Assembly: GCF_947072515.1 (NCBI RefSeq)
Contig: NZ_CAMTIG010000010.1
Location: 1-64,000 of the forward strand
Direction of reading: 5' to 3'
DNA length: 64,000 nucleotides
Source of the DNA: an uncultured Clostridium sp.
GTDB lineage: Bacteria; Bacillota; Clostridia; Clostridiales; Clostridiaceae
Shown: positions 35,155-44,399 of the stretch, piece by piece
How positions within the stretch are numbered: position 1 is the stretch's first letter
Layout of the letters: each line of letters starts with the position of its first letter
Made by a program: the position numbers and the translations under genes
Notes under the pieces: generated by a model
Seen by the model: the letters and a program-made list of their open reading frames with translations, nothing else
Told to the model about the DNA's origin: nothing
Database searches by the model: none

Positions 35155-37180
35155 ACTGCATTCTCCACAAATGCTTTCTTATTTCATCATTACCATTAAT
35201 TAATAATAATTTGTTTTTTTCATCCCTTATAATAAGATTTTCTCCTTCTTCTTCTATCATTAATCGTTTTAAATCATATTCCTCTAATTTTTTTTCATCT
35301 TCTATATACAATTTATTTTTCCATATAAACATTTCTATATCACTATTTATATTTTCTAAATACTCACTCTTAATTGATTTCATTAATATTATATACATAA
35401 GAAAAATACCTATACAAACTCCAATTCCCATGGCTCTTTCTATACTAATTCCTATTCCTATACTTAATATTACTCCTACTAAAAATGTCCCTCTAACTAA
35501 GTTTATAATAATTTTTCTAAATATTTTCCCTATACTTTCTTTAACTTCACTTAAATATCTACCTTGTATATTAATTTCCTTATTTCTATCTAGTATAGTA
35601 TTCTCCTTTTCTAAATTCTTCAATATCTTTAATTCTTCTTCACTAAATTTTTCTTTATCTATCTCTAGATTATCCCCAAATATAATTTTCTTTTCTCCTA
35701 TTTCAATTGCATCTATAGGATAAATACTTCTCAAGTACTCCATATTTTTCTGTATTATAATTTTTTCTTTATATATTTTAATATTTACTTCTATTTCTTC
35801 TTCATTTTTCCCATAAACTTTTTGTATATCTTTGAAGCCTTTATCTATTTTCTTTTTTTGTCTCATTCCATTAATATAAAAAATACTATATCCTATTATA
35901 ATAAATACTGCTCCTATAAATCCTTTTACACTTGTTTTCCCTAAAACAAGTAATGCTGTTATATATATTATAGCCAGTTTTTTCACTTTACTATTAGAAT
36001 ATAATTCTTTAAATTTACTATTTGCATCTCTCTTGCCCTTTTCTAGATATTCTTCTAACTCCATTTTTTTATTTAACTCTAAAAGCACTTTCCCATTTTT
36101 TTCTTCTACAAATTCAAACACTTTTTCATTAAATAACCTTATCTGTATACTTTCCTCTTTCCTTATAATATCTAAATCTTCTCTATTTATTACTGTTATA
36201 TCATCACCAATAAATATGTATGCTCTTAGTTCACCTAAATAAATTTTCATATTTCTCAAATTTAAGTTTGACATAAATTTATTTTTTTCTTTTACATTAT
36301 TCAGTCCACTTATTTTAATATCTTCTGATGCAATAATAATTGGTGTAATTATAAAAAAGAGTATTAAGAATATTCCTACTCTAAAAAAATCACTTTTTAA
36401 TCCACTCATTCCTAATAATACTATTATTAATCCTAAACAACTAATTTCCTTTACTACTAATCTTTCTTTTTTCATTTCTTTTTTTATATTAGCTTCAAAT
36501 TCTATTGGATTTATTTCTGTTTTTTCCCCTAATATGTATTTTTTAAAATTAATTTCTTCTATTATTTTTTCTCTTATTTCATAAGGCGCTTTTTCTCTCT
36601 TTAATTTAATTAAATTTTTAAGCTCATCTATCTCTTCTTCTCTAAACATATTTCTATCAATAAAATATTTGATAGTTTTAAACTCTAATACTACATTTTC
36701 ATTTTCTACTATCACATTCTTTAGAGAATCTATCCCATAAACTTTTTTTATTTTATCAAATGTTATTTCTATAAACTCATCTTTTACTTCTAAAATTCCA
36801 TATACTGAAAAAGATTCTTTTTTATCATTTCCCGTTGCCAAAAGGATATCTTTATTTCTATGTCTTATAGTCTTAAATCTTTCTCTCTCAATATAATCAA
36901 CCAAGAACTTGTCCCTATATTTAAAAGAACAAATTACGCCAATAGCTGAAATTAGTACTCCTAATGCTATAAATATTATTTTTTCTTTATTATAAATTCC
37001 TATGGAAATATAAAAAATAAAAATACTAAATATAAATATTCCCACACTAATCATATTTTGTATCAGACTATCTTTTCCATGATATTTTTCTCCTAAAATT
37101 ATTTTTTTTAGGATAATTTCATTTTCTTTTCTCAAATCTTTTTTTAGCATTGTCTCTTTAACATTAAAATTTACTCTCAT
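35144..37180 (-). CDS. Membrane protein with four tandem YcxB-like units
   Basis: A 678-residue protein built from four repeats, each a pair of hydrophobic helices followed by a soluble beta-type domain and a short acidic helix. Helix pairs lie near residues 42-86, 244-286, 400-436 and 560-600. The soluble parts share the pattern of a strand pair (IEITFDKIKKVYGIDSL, VEFIDRNMFREEEI; YPIDAIEIGEKKIIFGDNL, FSEEELKIL). This helix-hairpin plus PH-like domain is the YcxB-like architecture, usually present once in about 170 residues. Function unknown. The start ATG-AGA-GTA follows GGGGAGTGGGT. Monocistronic. Confidence 0.7.
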   Translation of the reverse strand: MRVNFNVKETMLKKDLRKENEIILKKIILGEKYHGKDSLIQNMISVGIFIFSIFIFYISIGIYNKEKIIFIALGVLISAIGVICSFKYRDKFLVDYIERERFKTIRHRNKDILLATGNDKKESFSVYGILEVKDEFIEITFDKIKKVYGIDSLKNVIVENENVVLEFKTIKYFIDRNMFREEEIDELKNLIKLKREKAPYEIREKIIEEINFKKYILGEKTEINPIEFEANIKKEMKKERLVVKEISCLGLIIVLLGMSGLKSDFFRVGIFLILFFIITPIIIASEDIKISGLNNVKEKNKFMSNLNLRNMKIYLGELRAYIFIGDDITVINREDLDIIRKEESIQIRLFNEKVFEFVEEKNGKVLLELNKKMELEEYLEKGKRDANSKFKELYSNSKVKKLAIIYITALLVLGKTSVKGFIGAVFIIIGYSIFYINGMRQKKKIDKGFKDIQKVYGKNEEEIEVNIKIYKEKIIIQKNMEYLRSIYPIDAIEIGEKKIIFGDNLEIDKEKFSEEELKILKNLEKENTILDRNKEINIQGRYLSEVKESIGKIFRKIIINLVRGTFLVGVILSIGIGISIERAMGIGVCIGIFLMYIILMKSIKSEYLENINSDIEMFIWKNKLYIEDEKKLEEYDLKRLMIEEEGENLIIRDEKNKLLLINGNDEIRKHLWRMQWEA

Positions 37181-37306
37181 ACCCACTCCCCATAAAAAAC
37201 TAATTTTAACTTAATTTAATTTTAACATATTATTAAATAAAAGTTAATATTTTATAAAATTTTTCTTTTTTTCCTACCTATTTAAACTTTATATTCTATA
37301 GTACAC

Positions 37307-37342
37307 GAAAAGATTGGGACTTATTGTAAGTCCCAACCTTTT
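37307..37342 (-). terminator. Terminator of the oleate hydratase gene
   Basis: GATTGGGACTTA pairs with TAAGTCCCAACC across a 3-base loop, extended by A/T pairs; Ts at the end of the stem form the tail on the minus strand. Confidence 0.8.
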
Positions 37343-37368
37343 TAAATTTCCCTATTTTCAATTTTTTT

Positions 37369-39066
37369 CTAAATTAACCCATCTAATGTTGTATCTTTTA
37401 AAAGTTTTTTAACTATTCCTTCTCCTGGTATTTGTCTTCCACAATTTAAAGTTTTCATAGAATTAGATAATGCACGAATATCATATTGTGAAGGATGCAT
37501 TTCTGGTGCCACTTTATTAACTTTTAATAGTTCATAAGTTGCCATCATAGCTGAACGAATAGAATATTCGACTGTAAATACAACATCTCCAGGTATTTCT
37601 GAGAATTGTCCTAAAAATGCTAAGTTCTTTGAACCATCTGGTACAACTTTTGGTCTATCACCTAAAACTCTAGGCATAAACTGTGAAGTTATATATGGCA
37701 TCATAACAGGTATAACTTTATCAGTTTCTAGTATTTCATCTATATCATTTTCAAGACCTAAGTGATATAGTAATTCTTTTAATAACTCTTCACCTGTACA
37801 GTCAACCATTTTTTTCTTTATATAATTTCCTTCTACATCTAAGAATAATCCATATGCCCATAATACAATTACGTCATCTGGTTGAGTTCTAAAATGTGGT
37901 TGTCTATTACAAGTTATACTCATTAACCAATTAGAATCAACCATAGTTACTACTCCACCAGTAACTGTTTTTCCTGAGTGAGGATCTCTTCCTGTTAATT
38001 CACGAATTTTATCTACTAACTTAGAATCTTTACATGTTATAGTAAATGATTCCCATTTTGATTTATCTACATCACCACAGAATACATCTGGATTACCAAA
38101 AGCTTTATCTTTTTCAGCTATATTTTTCCATAGACTCCATACTGAACCTAAGTCTCTTCTTAATTTTGGTACTGTTTTATTATCTCCCATATCAGAACAT
38201 TCAGTCATTGATCCATTTGTTATCATTACTACATCATCTTTATTTACATTTATTAAAGTTTTTTCTCCATTTAAATTTAAATGAATCTTAGTAACAACTT
38301 TTTCAGTTTCTGTTATATCAATATCTAAATCTACAACTTCAGTATTATAAGTAAAGTTAACATTTTTATCTTTTAAATAATCTGTTAGTGGTGTTATAAA
38401 TGTTTCATATTGATTATATTTTGGGAATACTAAACAGCTCATATCGCTGAACCCTGGAAGAGCGTGAATAAAACGATGCATATAACGTTTCATTTCAACA
38501 ACGCTGTGCCAAGGTTCAAAAGCAAACATTGATGCCCAAAGGAACCAAAATTTAGTTTCAAAAAAAGTTTTATCAAAGAATTGTTCAATTGTTATATTGC
38601 CTAAATCCTTTTCTGTAGCTAAAAATAGCTTCATCATTTCTTTTGTATGAATAGATTCTAATCCTACATTGTCAACTGGAATTTTTTCTCCACAGTTATG
38701 AATTAATCTACAATTTGATGAATTTGGATCTGCATCATTTAATTCTTTAAATTCATCTAATACTGAGTAACCTGGTTTTTCTAAGGCTGGAATATCTGCA
38801 AAAAGATCCCATGTACATTCATAGAACTCTTCCATTTCTCTTCCACCACGACATACATACCCTGTTTCCGCATTTCCTGAACCATCCATAGAGCCACCTT
38901 CAATAGAAGATTTTTCTAATATGGTTATATTTTCACCTTTCATATGTCCATCTCTCATTAAATAAAAGGCTGCCGCTAGTGAACCAATTCCACCACCAAC
39001 TAAATAAGCTTTTTTGTTTTCTATTCCTTCTGGAATATTAGTTTTATTTCTTCTATAATTACCCAT
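37369..39066 (-). CDS. ohyA: Oleate hydratase (MCRA family)
   Basis: A 565-residue FAD enzyme that adds water to the cis-9 double bond of oleate and linoleate to give 10-hydroxy fatty acids. The dinucleotide-binding motif is YLVGGGIGSLAAAFYL near residue 22, and the catalytic region GYVCRGGREMEEFYECTWDLF carries the conserved Glu and Tyr. The length is normal. The enzyme acts at the membrane interface and may detoxify host unsaturated fatty acids. The start ATG-GGT-AAT follows GGAGGATATGAAA; a further upstream ATG lies before the RBS. It is divergent from a TetR regulator gene. Confidence 0.95.
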   Translation of the reverse strand: MGNYRRNKTNIPEGIENKKAYLVGGGIGSLAAAFYLMRDGHMKGENITILEKSSIEGGSMDGSGNAETGYVCRGGREMEEFYECTWDLFADIPALEKPGYSVLDEFKELNDADPNSSNCRLIHNCGEKIPVDNVGLESIHTKEMMKLFLATEKDLGNITIEQFFDKTFFETKFWFLWASMFAFEPWHSVVEMKRYMHRFIHALPGFSDMSCLVFPKYNQYETFITPLTDYLKDKNVNFTYNTEVVDLDIDITETEKVVTKIHLNLNGEKTLINVNKDDVVMITNGSMTECSDMGDNKTVPKLRRDLGSVWSLWKNIAEKDKAFGNPDVFCGDVDKSKWESFTITCKDSKLVDKIRELTGRDPHSGKTVTGGVVTMVDSNWLMSITCNRQPHFRTQPDDVIVLWAYGLFLDVEGNYIKKKMVDCTGEELLKELLYHLGLENDIDEILETDKVIPVMMPYITSQFMPRVLGDRPKVVPDGSKNLAFLGQFSEIPGDVVFTVEYSIRSAMMATYELLKVNKVAPEMHPSQYDIRALSNSMKTLNCGRQIPGEGIVKKLLKDTTLDGLI

Positions 39067-39163
39067 TTTCATATCCTCCATTCTTTTTTGAAATTGTTTA
39101 CTTATCCCTTATTGACATTATATCTCTCTGGTAATATCATTGAAATAATCAATTTAAACATTC

Positions 39164-39180
39164 TGTGGCAACTTGTCACA
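39164..39180. promoter_or_regulatory. Candidate operator between ohyA and tetR
   Basis: An inverted repeat TGTGGCAA-C-TTGTCACA with one mismatch, located in the divergent intergenic region. It is a plausible site for the adjacent TetR protein. Confidence 0.5.
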
Positions 39181-39221
39181 AATATAGAATATTGTGCATT
39201 TTTATTAAAGGTGGTGTTTAT

Positions 39222-39788
39222 ATGCAAAGTGTAGTGATTTCAAATATGACAAAGGAACTTTTCTCTAACGCATTAAAAATTCATATAAAAGTAAAACCAA
39301 TAAATAAAATAACTATTCAAGAATTATCTACAGAGTGTGGTCTAAGTAGAAGAACATTCTACAGACATTTTCAAGATATCTATGACTTATTAGAATGGAG
39401 TTACCAAACTGAAATTAAAAATAAAATAGAACCTTATATGGATTTTGACCATTGGCAAAAAGGTTTATTAGATTTATTTGACTATTTCTACTCTAATAAA
39501 GAGACAAGCATTTCAATAATAAAATATTCTAGACGTGAATACTTAGAAAAATTTTTAAATTCTATTCTTATGGACTCTATTAAGCCTGTAATGGAACAAG
39601 AATCCCATTATATTAATCTTCCTAATGATAAAAAAAATTTCCTTATAAAATTTTATACTTTAAGTTTTACAACATTACTAATAAATTGGATTGAAGAAGG
39701 AATGCAAGACTCTCCTGAGAAAATTATAGATTCTGTATGGAAAATATTAAATGGAAGTATTTTACGAATTAGCTCTGATTCTCTCTAA
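39222..39788 (+). CDS. TetR family regulator, divergent from oleate hydratase
   Basis: A 188-residue regulator. The helix-turn-helix is ITIQELSTECGLSRRTFYRHFQDIYDLLEW, of the DhaS/TetR_C_8 type. The C-terminal domain ends NWIEEGMQDSPEKIIDSVWKIL. Oleate hydratase genes are often paired with such regulators, so control by fatty acids is likely but inferred. The start ATG-CAA-AGT follows AAAGGTGGTG; an upstream ATG would begin inside the operator. Confidence 0.85.
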   Translation: MQSVVISNMTKELFSNALKIHIKVKPINKITIQELSTECGLSRRTFYRHFQDIYDLLEWSYQTEIKNKIEPYMDFDHWQKGLLDLFDYFYSNKETSISIIKYSRREYLEKFLNSILMDSIKPVMEQESHYINLPNDKKNFLIKFYTLSFTTLLINWIEEGMQDSPEKIIDSVWKILNGSILRISSDSL

Positions 39789-39805
39789 TTCTTTCTTTAT
39801 AATGT

Positions 39806-39853
39806 AAAAAGAATTTATATATATTAATTTATTTAAAAATTCTTTTTATTCTT
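39806..39853 (+). terminator. Terminator after the tetR gene
   Basis: AAAAAGAATTT pairs with AAATTCTTTTT around a 20-base AT loop, followed by a T-rich tail. The stem is AT only, so strength is uncertain. Confidence 0.55.
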
Positions 39854-40000
39854 ATATCCTTTTCCTCTCAAAGTTTAAATTTTATTTAACATTATGTTAA
39901 ACGTATACAATTACCTTTGTAATCGTTGTATAATAGATTTATAGAAATACTAGTATTTCATTTAAGTTATTATAATTTTTTTATTTAAGAGGTGGTTTTT

Positions 40001-40189
40001 ATGAACTTATATAAAGATTTTTTAATGTATTCTTCTGATGACCTTATTAATCTAGCAAAAAAATCAGGTACTTTTGAAGAAAAACACTTTTATGAATTAT
40101 TAGTTAATTTATGTTTCTCTAATGATGTTCAAAATTCGATTACAGACAGAAAAATTGAAACATTAGGTCATATATCTAAAAATATATAA
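40001..40189 (+). CDS. Small hypothetical protein, 62 aa
   Basis: A soluble helical protein (MNLYKDFLMYSSDDLINL, FYELLVNLCFSND). The start ATG-AAC follows AAGAGGTGG; a GTG three codons upstream is inside the RBS. A TATAAT box with a TATACAA/TTGTATA inverted repeat lies about 60 bp upstream, suggesting regulated expression. No family recognised. Strong terminator downstream. Confidence 0.65.
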   Translation: MNLYKDFLMYSSDDLINLAKKSGTFEEKHFYELLVNLCFSNDVQNSITDRKIETLGHISKNI

Positions 40190-40191
40190 AT

Positions 40192-40228
40192 AAAAGAGGT
40201 TGATTTATTTTCAACCTCTTTTATTTAT
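40192..40228. terminator. Bidirectional terminator between convergent genes
   Basis: AAAAGAGGTTGA pairs perfectly with TCAACCTCTTTT; T-rich on both sides. Confidence 0.88.
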
Positions 40229-41419
40229 TAATTTTCTTTCCCACTCTGTATCAGACTCGTACTTTCCCCTATTATTTTTTATATAATATTCTAATAACAT
40301 CTTCTCTTCAATTCTAAGTTTTCTTATAAACTCATCTATTTCATCCTTCCATACGCAATTGTTCAATATTTCTATAAAATCTTCTAAGCTTCTTATTTCA
40401 TCCCTTACTATAATTAATTTATCATCGACACATTTACAATTATTTATCTCTTCTATTATTTCTCTCAACTTATCATCTTCCATTTTTTCATTATCTATAA
40501 AAAATTTTTCTTCTAAAATTTCTTTTTCAAAACTTAAAAACACTTTATCTAAATTATTGTTTCTAACTCCCTCTTGAACCCTAGACACAATATTAAGAGT
40601 TACCTTTCTAATATATTCTTTTTCTTCTTCCATTTTTAAATATCTACATATTTTTTCTGTCCCATTAATCATAATTTCTTCAATATTATTATTTTCAAAA
40701 ATCTTTAATAATCTTCTTCTTTGAAATTCTGTTACTTCTAATATAAATATATCTTCATTTAAAATGGCTAATCCAATTGCATTAGTTAATATTGGTTCAA
40801 ATATGTTAATCAATAGCCCTACATAATCCTCGCAATAATTTTCTAAAAGTAACTCAACCTTTTCTTTCTGAAATTTATTGCAAAATTTATTTTCAATTAA
40901 TAAACTTCCAAGATATTTTTTTATATACTCAATTCCCAATAACTCTTCTGATATGGGATTTGCAAGTTGATAATCTATACTACATTCTATTTCTTGTGCC
41001 AAAAATTTATAATCATACTTCTTAAATCCTAATGCAATTTCTATTAGAGTATCTTCATATGATTGATTCTCTACACCTAAATCTTCCTGTATCACATTTT
41101 GCAATAACTTCTTTCCCTCTTCTATATCCCTTTCAAAGCCTTTCCATGACTTCTTTAATTCCTCTTCTAAATCATCAATAACTAATATTTTTCTAAAATC
41201 CTTTATCTCTCTTTTTAATGAAAAACAAATAGATTTAAAAAGTTCTTCTCCTATTTCTACAGGTACAGAACTACTATCACCCATTGTATATCTCTCTATT
41301 CTTTTACCAAGAAGTTCCCATAGCCTTATTTTTATAATTTCTAAATCATCATTTTTTATATCTCTTATATTCGTATCATTAAATACTTCTAAATATATAT
41401 CTCTATCCTCTTCTAACAT
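40211..41419 (-). CDS. DUF6179-like protein
   Basis: A 402-residue soluble protein, helical throughout. The region RYTMGDSSSVPVEIGEELFKSICFSL near residue 40 fits the DUF6179 family, and the later IEYIKKYLGSLLIENKFCNKF matches its central motif. Function unknown. It starts 3 bp after a DUF6323-like gene; the two families occur together in clostridia, so a two-protein complex is plausible. Convergent with the small plus-strand gene. Confidence 0.68.
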   Translation of the reverse strand: MLEEDRDIYLEVFNDTNIRDIKNDDLEIIKIRLWELLGKRIERYTMGDSSSVPVEIGEELFKSICFSLKREIKDFRKILVIDDLEEELKKSWKGFERDIEEGKKLLQNVIQEDLGVENQSYEDTLIEIALGFKKYDYKFLAQEIECSIDYQLANPISEELLGIEYIKKYLGSLLIENKFCNKFQKEKVELLLENYCEDYVGLLINIFEPILTNAIGLAILNEDIFILEVTEFQRRRLLKIFENNNIEEIMINGTEKICRYLKMEEEKEYIRKVTLNIVSRVQEGVRNNNLDKVFLSFEKEILEEKFFIDNEKMEDDKLREIIEEINNCKCVDDKLIIVRDEIRSLEDFIEILNNCVWKDEIDEFIRKLRIEEKMLLEYYIKNNRGKYESDTEWERKLINKRG

Positions 41420-41422
41420 AAA

Positions 41423-41872
41423 CTATTCCTTTCTATGTCTAAGCCCATATCTAGTATTACGGCAAAGCTCTTCAAGATTTGTTCCTGCTAAATATTCTAC
41501 TGATCCTTGACACATTCCATTAAAATATTCTTTCATAAACTGAATTAGTTCATCATCTGCAATTTGCTCCATTGCTTCTCCCTTAAAGAAATAGAAAATA
41601 TCTTGAAGTTCTTCTAAAGTTTCTTCATAATTTTCTTGCATAATATAAGGTGAATCACAAAATGCATCTATTAACTCCTTCAGCACTCCATTACCTATTT
41701 CCATTCTTCCAGTACTCTTTAAACTTTCAAACCTTTTATTAATTAAATTTTCAATTTGGTTGTCTGATAAAACTACTCCATATTCCATAGTTAATTTATT
41801 GCTTTCTTTTATATTAGATATCATTTTCTGTTTCTGCATATTTTGAATAGTTACCATAATTTTTTCTTCCAT
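41423..41872 (-). CDS. DUF6323-like protein
   Basis: A 149-residue helical protein. The segment TMEYGVVLSDNQIENLINKRFESLKSTGRMEIG, followed by CDSPYIMQENYEETLEELQDIFYFFK, is typical of DUF6323. Its partner gene follows within 3 bp. The start ATG-GAA-GAA follows GAGGTGA; two earlier in-frame starts lie in the RBS. No catalytic motif visible. Confidence 0.66.
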   Translation of the reverse strand: MEEKIMVTIQNMQKQKMISNIKESNKLTMEYGVVLSDNQIENLINKRFESLKSTGRMEIGNGVLKELIDAFCDSPYIMQENYEETLEELQDIFYFFKGEAMEQIADDELIQFMKEYFNGMCQGSVEYLAGTNLEELCRNTRYGLRHRKE

Positions 41873-41958
41873 ATACATCACCTCTAACCTATCTTACACC
41901 TTCTTTCAAAACCTTTCCAGACTTGATTTTTTGGCAAATTTATGGTAATATATAAATA

Positions 41959-42026
41959 TAGCAAAAGCAATGTAACCTTAGTAAATATCAAGTGTTACAT
42001 TGCTTTTGCTATATTATTATTTTTTT
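41959..42026 (+). terminator. Strong hairpin with plus-strand T-run, no obvious plus-strand gene
   Basis: A stem of about 20 bp (ATAGCAAAAGCAATGTAAC pairs with GTTACATTGCTTTTGCTAT) around a 17-base loop, followed by ATTATTATTTTTTT on the plus strand. No plus-strand gene ends here. On the minus strand the flank is not T-rich. It may end an antisense or small RNA, or act as the terminator of the minus-strand DUF421 gene 65 bp away. Confidence 0.5.
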
Positions 42027-42077
42027 CTTAATTCTAGACTTTGTTCATCCAGCTTCAAGGGATAATAAATTATATTC

Positions 42078-42767
42078 CTAGTATTTTATCTTTTGTGATA
42101 TAACAATTTTTTTATTTGAATCTATTCCAGCATAAAATATTTCAGATATATCTTTTATTTTATTTTTATTTAAATATTCTTTTAGCCACTCAAAATCTAA
42201 CCCTTCTGCAACTAAATTTTTTTCTATTAAAATTCCATCTATTATTAAATCTTTCAATAATCCACTACTATTTACTTCTATATTCATATCATAAGGTGTT
42301 ATAGCTTTCTTTTCTGCTTTTATTAAAAGAGAAATTTGACCATCACCTTCCATTATTGCATATTGAACTTCCTCTAAGTTAAATGTTCCCTTTTCTCTAA
42401 GCTTCATCATAAGCTCATCAATACTAACTCTAAGCTTTAATAAATTATTATTTAGTATTATTCCATCTTTAACTAAAATTACAGGTTTTGAACTGATTAT
42501 ACTTCTTGCCTTAATACTTTTTAAACTTATATAGCTAGTAATTATAGTTAAAGCTCCAAATAAAATTAATGCTATTATTTCAGATTGTATAGGTGAATCC
42601 TTATCAATAACCGCATTAGCAATCATTGATCCCATAGATACTCCCATAACTAAATCAACAAAATTCATTTTTGAAATAATTTTTCTCCCTATTATTTTAC
42701 TTAAAAGTAATGCTAACAAAAATCCAATTATACATTTTATAATAGTCAAACTATATATATTTCCCAT
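42078..42767 (-). CDS. DUF421 (YetF-like) membrane protein
   Basis: A 229-residue protein with three N-terminal helices (FLLALLLSKIIGRK, FVDLVMGVSMGSMIANAVI, the typical YetF core) and a cytosolic domain with KPVILVKDGIILNNNLLKLRVSIDELMMKLREKG. Members of this family occur in several copies in spore formers; some are spore membrane proteins. Function unknown. The start ATG-GGA-AAT follows AGGAG. Confidence 0.84.
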   Translation of the reverse strand: MGNIYSLTIIKCIIGFLLALLLSKIIGRKIISKMNFVDLVMGVSMGSMIANAVIDKDSPIQSEIIALILFGALTIITSYISLKSIKARSIISSKPVILVKDGIILNNNLLKLRVSIDELMMKLREKGTFNLEEVQYAIMEGDGQISLLIKAEKKAITPYDMNIEVNSSGLLKDLIIDGILIEKNLVAEGLDFEWLKEYLNKNKIKDISEIFYAGIDSNKKIVISQKIKY

Positions 42768-43002
42768 TTTTATAACTCCTATAATTATATTATCTTTTAG
42801 TATAAACAATCGTCTTATTATTATGCTGAATTTAATATCACTTTCTATTTTTCTTTAATTAAAATTAATTCATTTATAATATTTACTATTAAATTAATTT
42901 TATTTTAATCTTATTTAAATCTTTAATTTAATTTTTCTTATTTTAACAAATAAAATAAATCCTTTATAATAAAAATATCTTATTATAAAGGAGCATTATC
43001 AT

Positions 43003-43419
43003 ATGAATAAACTATCTATTTTAATGATAATTTTATCATTAATTTTAATTATAAGTTTTATTAAATACAAAAAGAAAATGGATATTATTACAAAAATAGC
43101 TTCTAGTCTTTTATTTTTAGGAATAACTTTATCTATTTTCTTTTCAAAAGGAATCTTCTTTTCTCTTAGTCAAAGTTTCACTTCATTAGGAATAATCCTA
43201 TATCTTTCAAATTTTTTATTAAAACCTGTAAACTATAAATTTACAAAACTTAATGGCTCAAGAAAATTTTCTCTAATCTTAATGCTTACGTTTTTTATTT
43301 TTATAGGTTTCTCAAGCTATCTTCCAACCTTTATTCTACCTTATCTATTAATCGGAGGTCCTATTCTTTTACCTTTCATACTTATCTTTATCTACCTAAA
43401 ATGTATGAAACATGAATAG
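43003..43419 (+). CDS. Hypothetical membrane protein, 138 aa
   Basis: Four hydrophobic helices separated by short basic loops (IIKYKKKMDIITK, LLKPVNYKFTKLNGSRK). No family recognised. AAAGGAG is well placed before ATG. It has its own terminator and does not appear to be co-transcribed with its neighbours. Confidence 0.68.
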   Translation: MNKLSILMIILSLILIISFIKYKKKMDIITKIASSLLFLGITLSIFFSKGIFFSLSQSFTSLGIILYLSNFLLKPVNYKFTKLNGSRKFSLILMLTFFIFIGFSSYLPTFILPYLLIGGPILLPFILIFIYLKCMKHE

Positions 43420-43460
43420 AGAGTATTAAATCTACATTTAATACTCTCTATTTCATTTTT
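43418..43460 (+). terminator. Terminator of the 138-aa membrane protein gene
   Basis: AGAGAGTATTAAA pairs with TTTAATACTCTCT, followed by a T-rich tail; the left arm overlaps the stop codon. Confidence 0.82.
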
Positions 43461-43559
43461 CTATTAAATAAATTTTTCACTTTATATTTCCTTTATTCAT
43501 TATCATTTCTATTTTATAGGTTAAAATAATACTAAAATAAAATTTAAAGGAGAGTTATT

Positions 43560-44114
43560 ATGAGTGACCATAAATTTGATGTAAAAAAACTTGAAAAATT
43601 AAATAATCCTAAAAGGTTAGATGCTTTAGACTTAGATCTTTTGATAAAAAATCTAGATTTACCTAAAAATAGTACTTTAGTTGATATTGGTACTGGGACT
43701 GGATTTTTTGCCCAAGCTATATTAGATAAATTACCATCTTCAACATGTATTGGATTTGATATTTCACAAGACATGTTAAACTGGACCACAGAAAATATAG
43801 TACCTAAATTAAATTCTAGATACAGTGTTAAGTTAATGCCAGAAAATGAAATTCCAGCTAAAGATAATTCTGCTGATCTTGTATTTATGATTGCAGTTTA
43901 TCATGAACTTCTTAATCCTGAAATCTTATTAAAAGAAGTGAAAAGAATCTTAAAGCCTACAGGAAAACTATTAATATGTGACTGGAAGGAAGGCTCTCAT
44001 CATCATTTTGTAAAAAAAGATGATATTTTAAAAACTTTAGATCAAACAAACTTTAAAAATATAAAAGAAATCAATGCATCTGAACCTTTTTTATGCTTAA
44101 TTTCTTCACTATAA
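43560..44114 (+). CDS. Class I SAM-dependent methyltransferase
   Basis: A 184-residue enzyme. SAM-binding motif I is LVDIGTGTGFFAQ; motif II acidic residue in GFDISQDML; post motifs SADLVFMIAVYHEL and LKPTGKLLICDWK. It is of the UbiE/Methyltransf_11 type. The substrate is unknown. AAAGGAG precedes ATG; monocistronic with a shared terminator. Confidence 0.84.
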   Translation: MSDHKFDVKKLEKLNNPKRLDALDLDLLIKNLDLPKNSTLVDIGTGTGFFAQAILDKLPSSTCIGFDISQDMLNWTTENIVPKLNSRYSVKLMPENEIPAKDNSADLVFMIAVYHELLNPEILLKEVKRILKPTGKLLICDWKEGSHHHFVKKDDILKTLDQTNFKNIKEINASEPFLCLISSL

Positions 44115-44115
44115 A

Positions 44116-44146
44116 AATAAAGCTAGGAATTTCCTAGCTTTATTCT
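44116..44146. terminator. Palindromic bidirectional terminator
   Basis: AATAAAGCTAGGAA-T-TTCCTAGCTTTATT, a 14-bp perfect stem. It separates the convergent methyltransferase and 40-residue membrane protein genes. Confidence 0.88.
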
Positions 44147-44151
44147 TTATT

Positions 44152-44274
44152 TCATAGATTTTTAATTTTATATTTCTTCATTGCTAAATAACCAATATAT
44201 ACTATTCCAAGAATGATTCCACATCCTAGTACCTCTCCAATTCCATAAGCAAATGAATTTAAAATAGTACTCAT
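44152..44274 (-). CDS. 40-aa membrane microprotein
   Basis: A short gene starting MSTILNSFAYGIG behind AGGAGG. One helix (GEVLGCGIILGIVYIGYLAM) is followed by a basic tail KKYKIKNL. The strong RBS, ideal spacing and dedicated terminator support expression. No family recognised. Confidence 0.6.
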   Translation of the reverse strand: MSTILNSFAYGIGEVLGCGIILGIVYIGYLAMKKYKIKNL

Positions 44275-44399
44275 ATTTCATTCCTCCTATCCAATAAAGA
44301 CTTCATTTTAATATATAAATTATATCATCCTAATTTACAATAAATTGGATTTATATTTAATATTTTCTATTTATTAATATTTATACCTATATAAATTAT

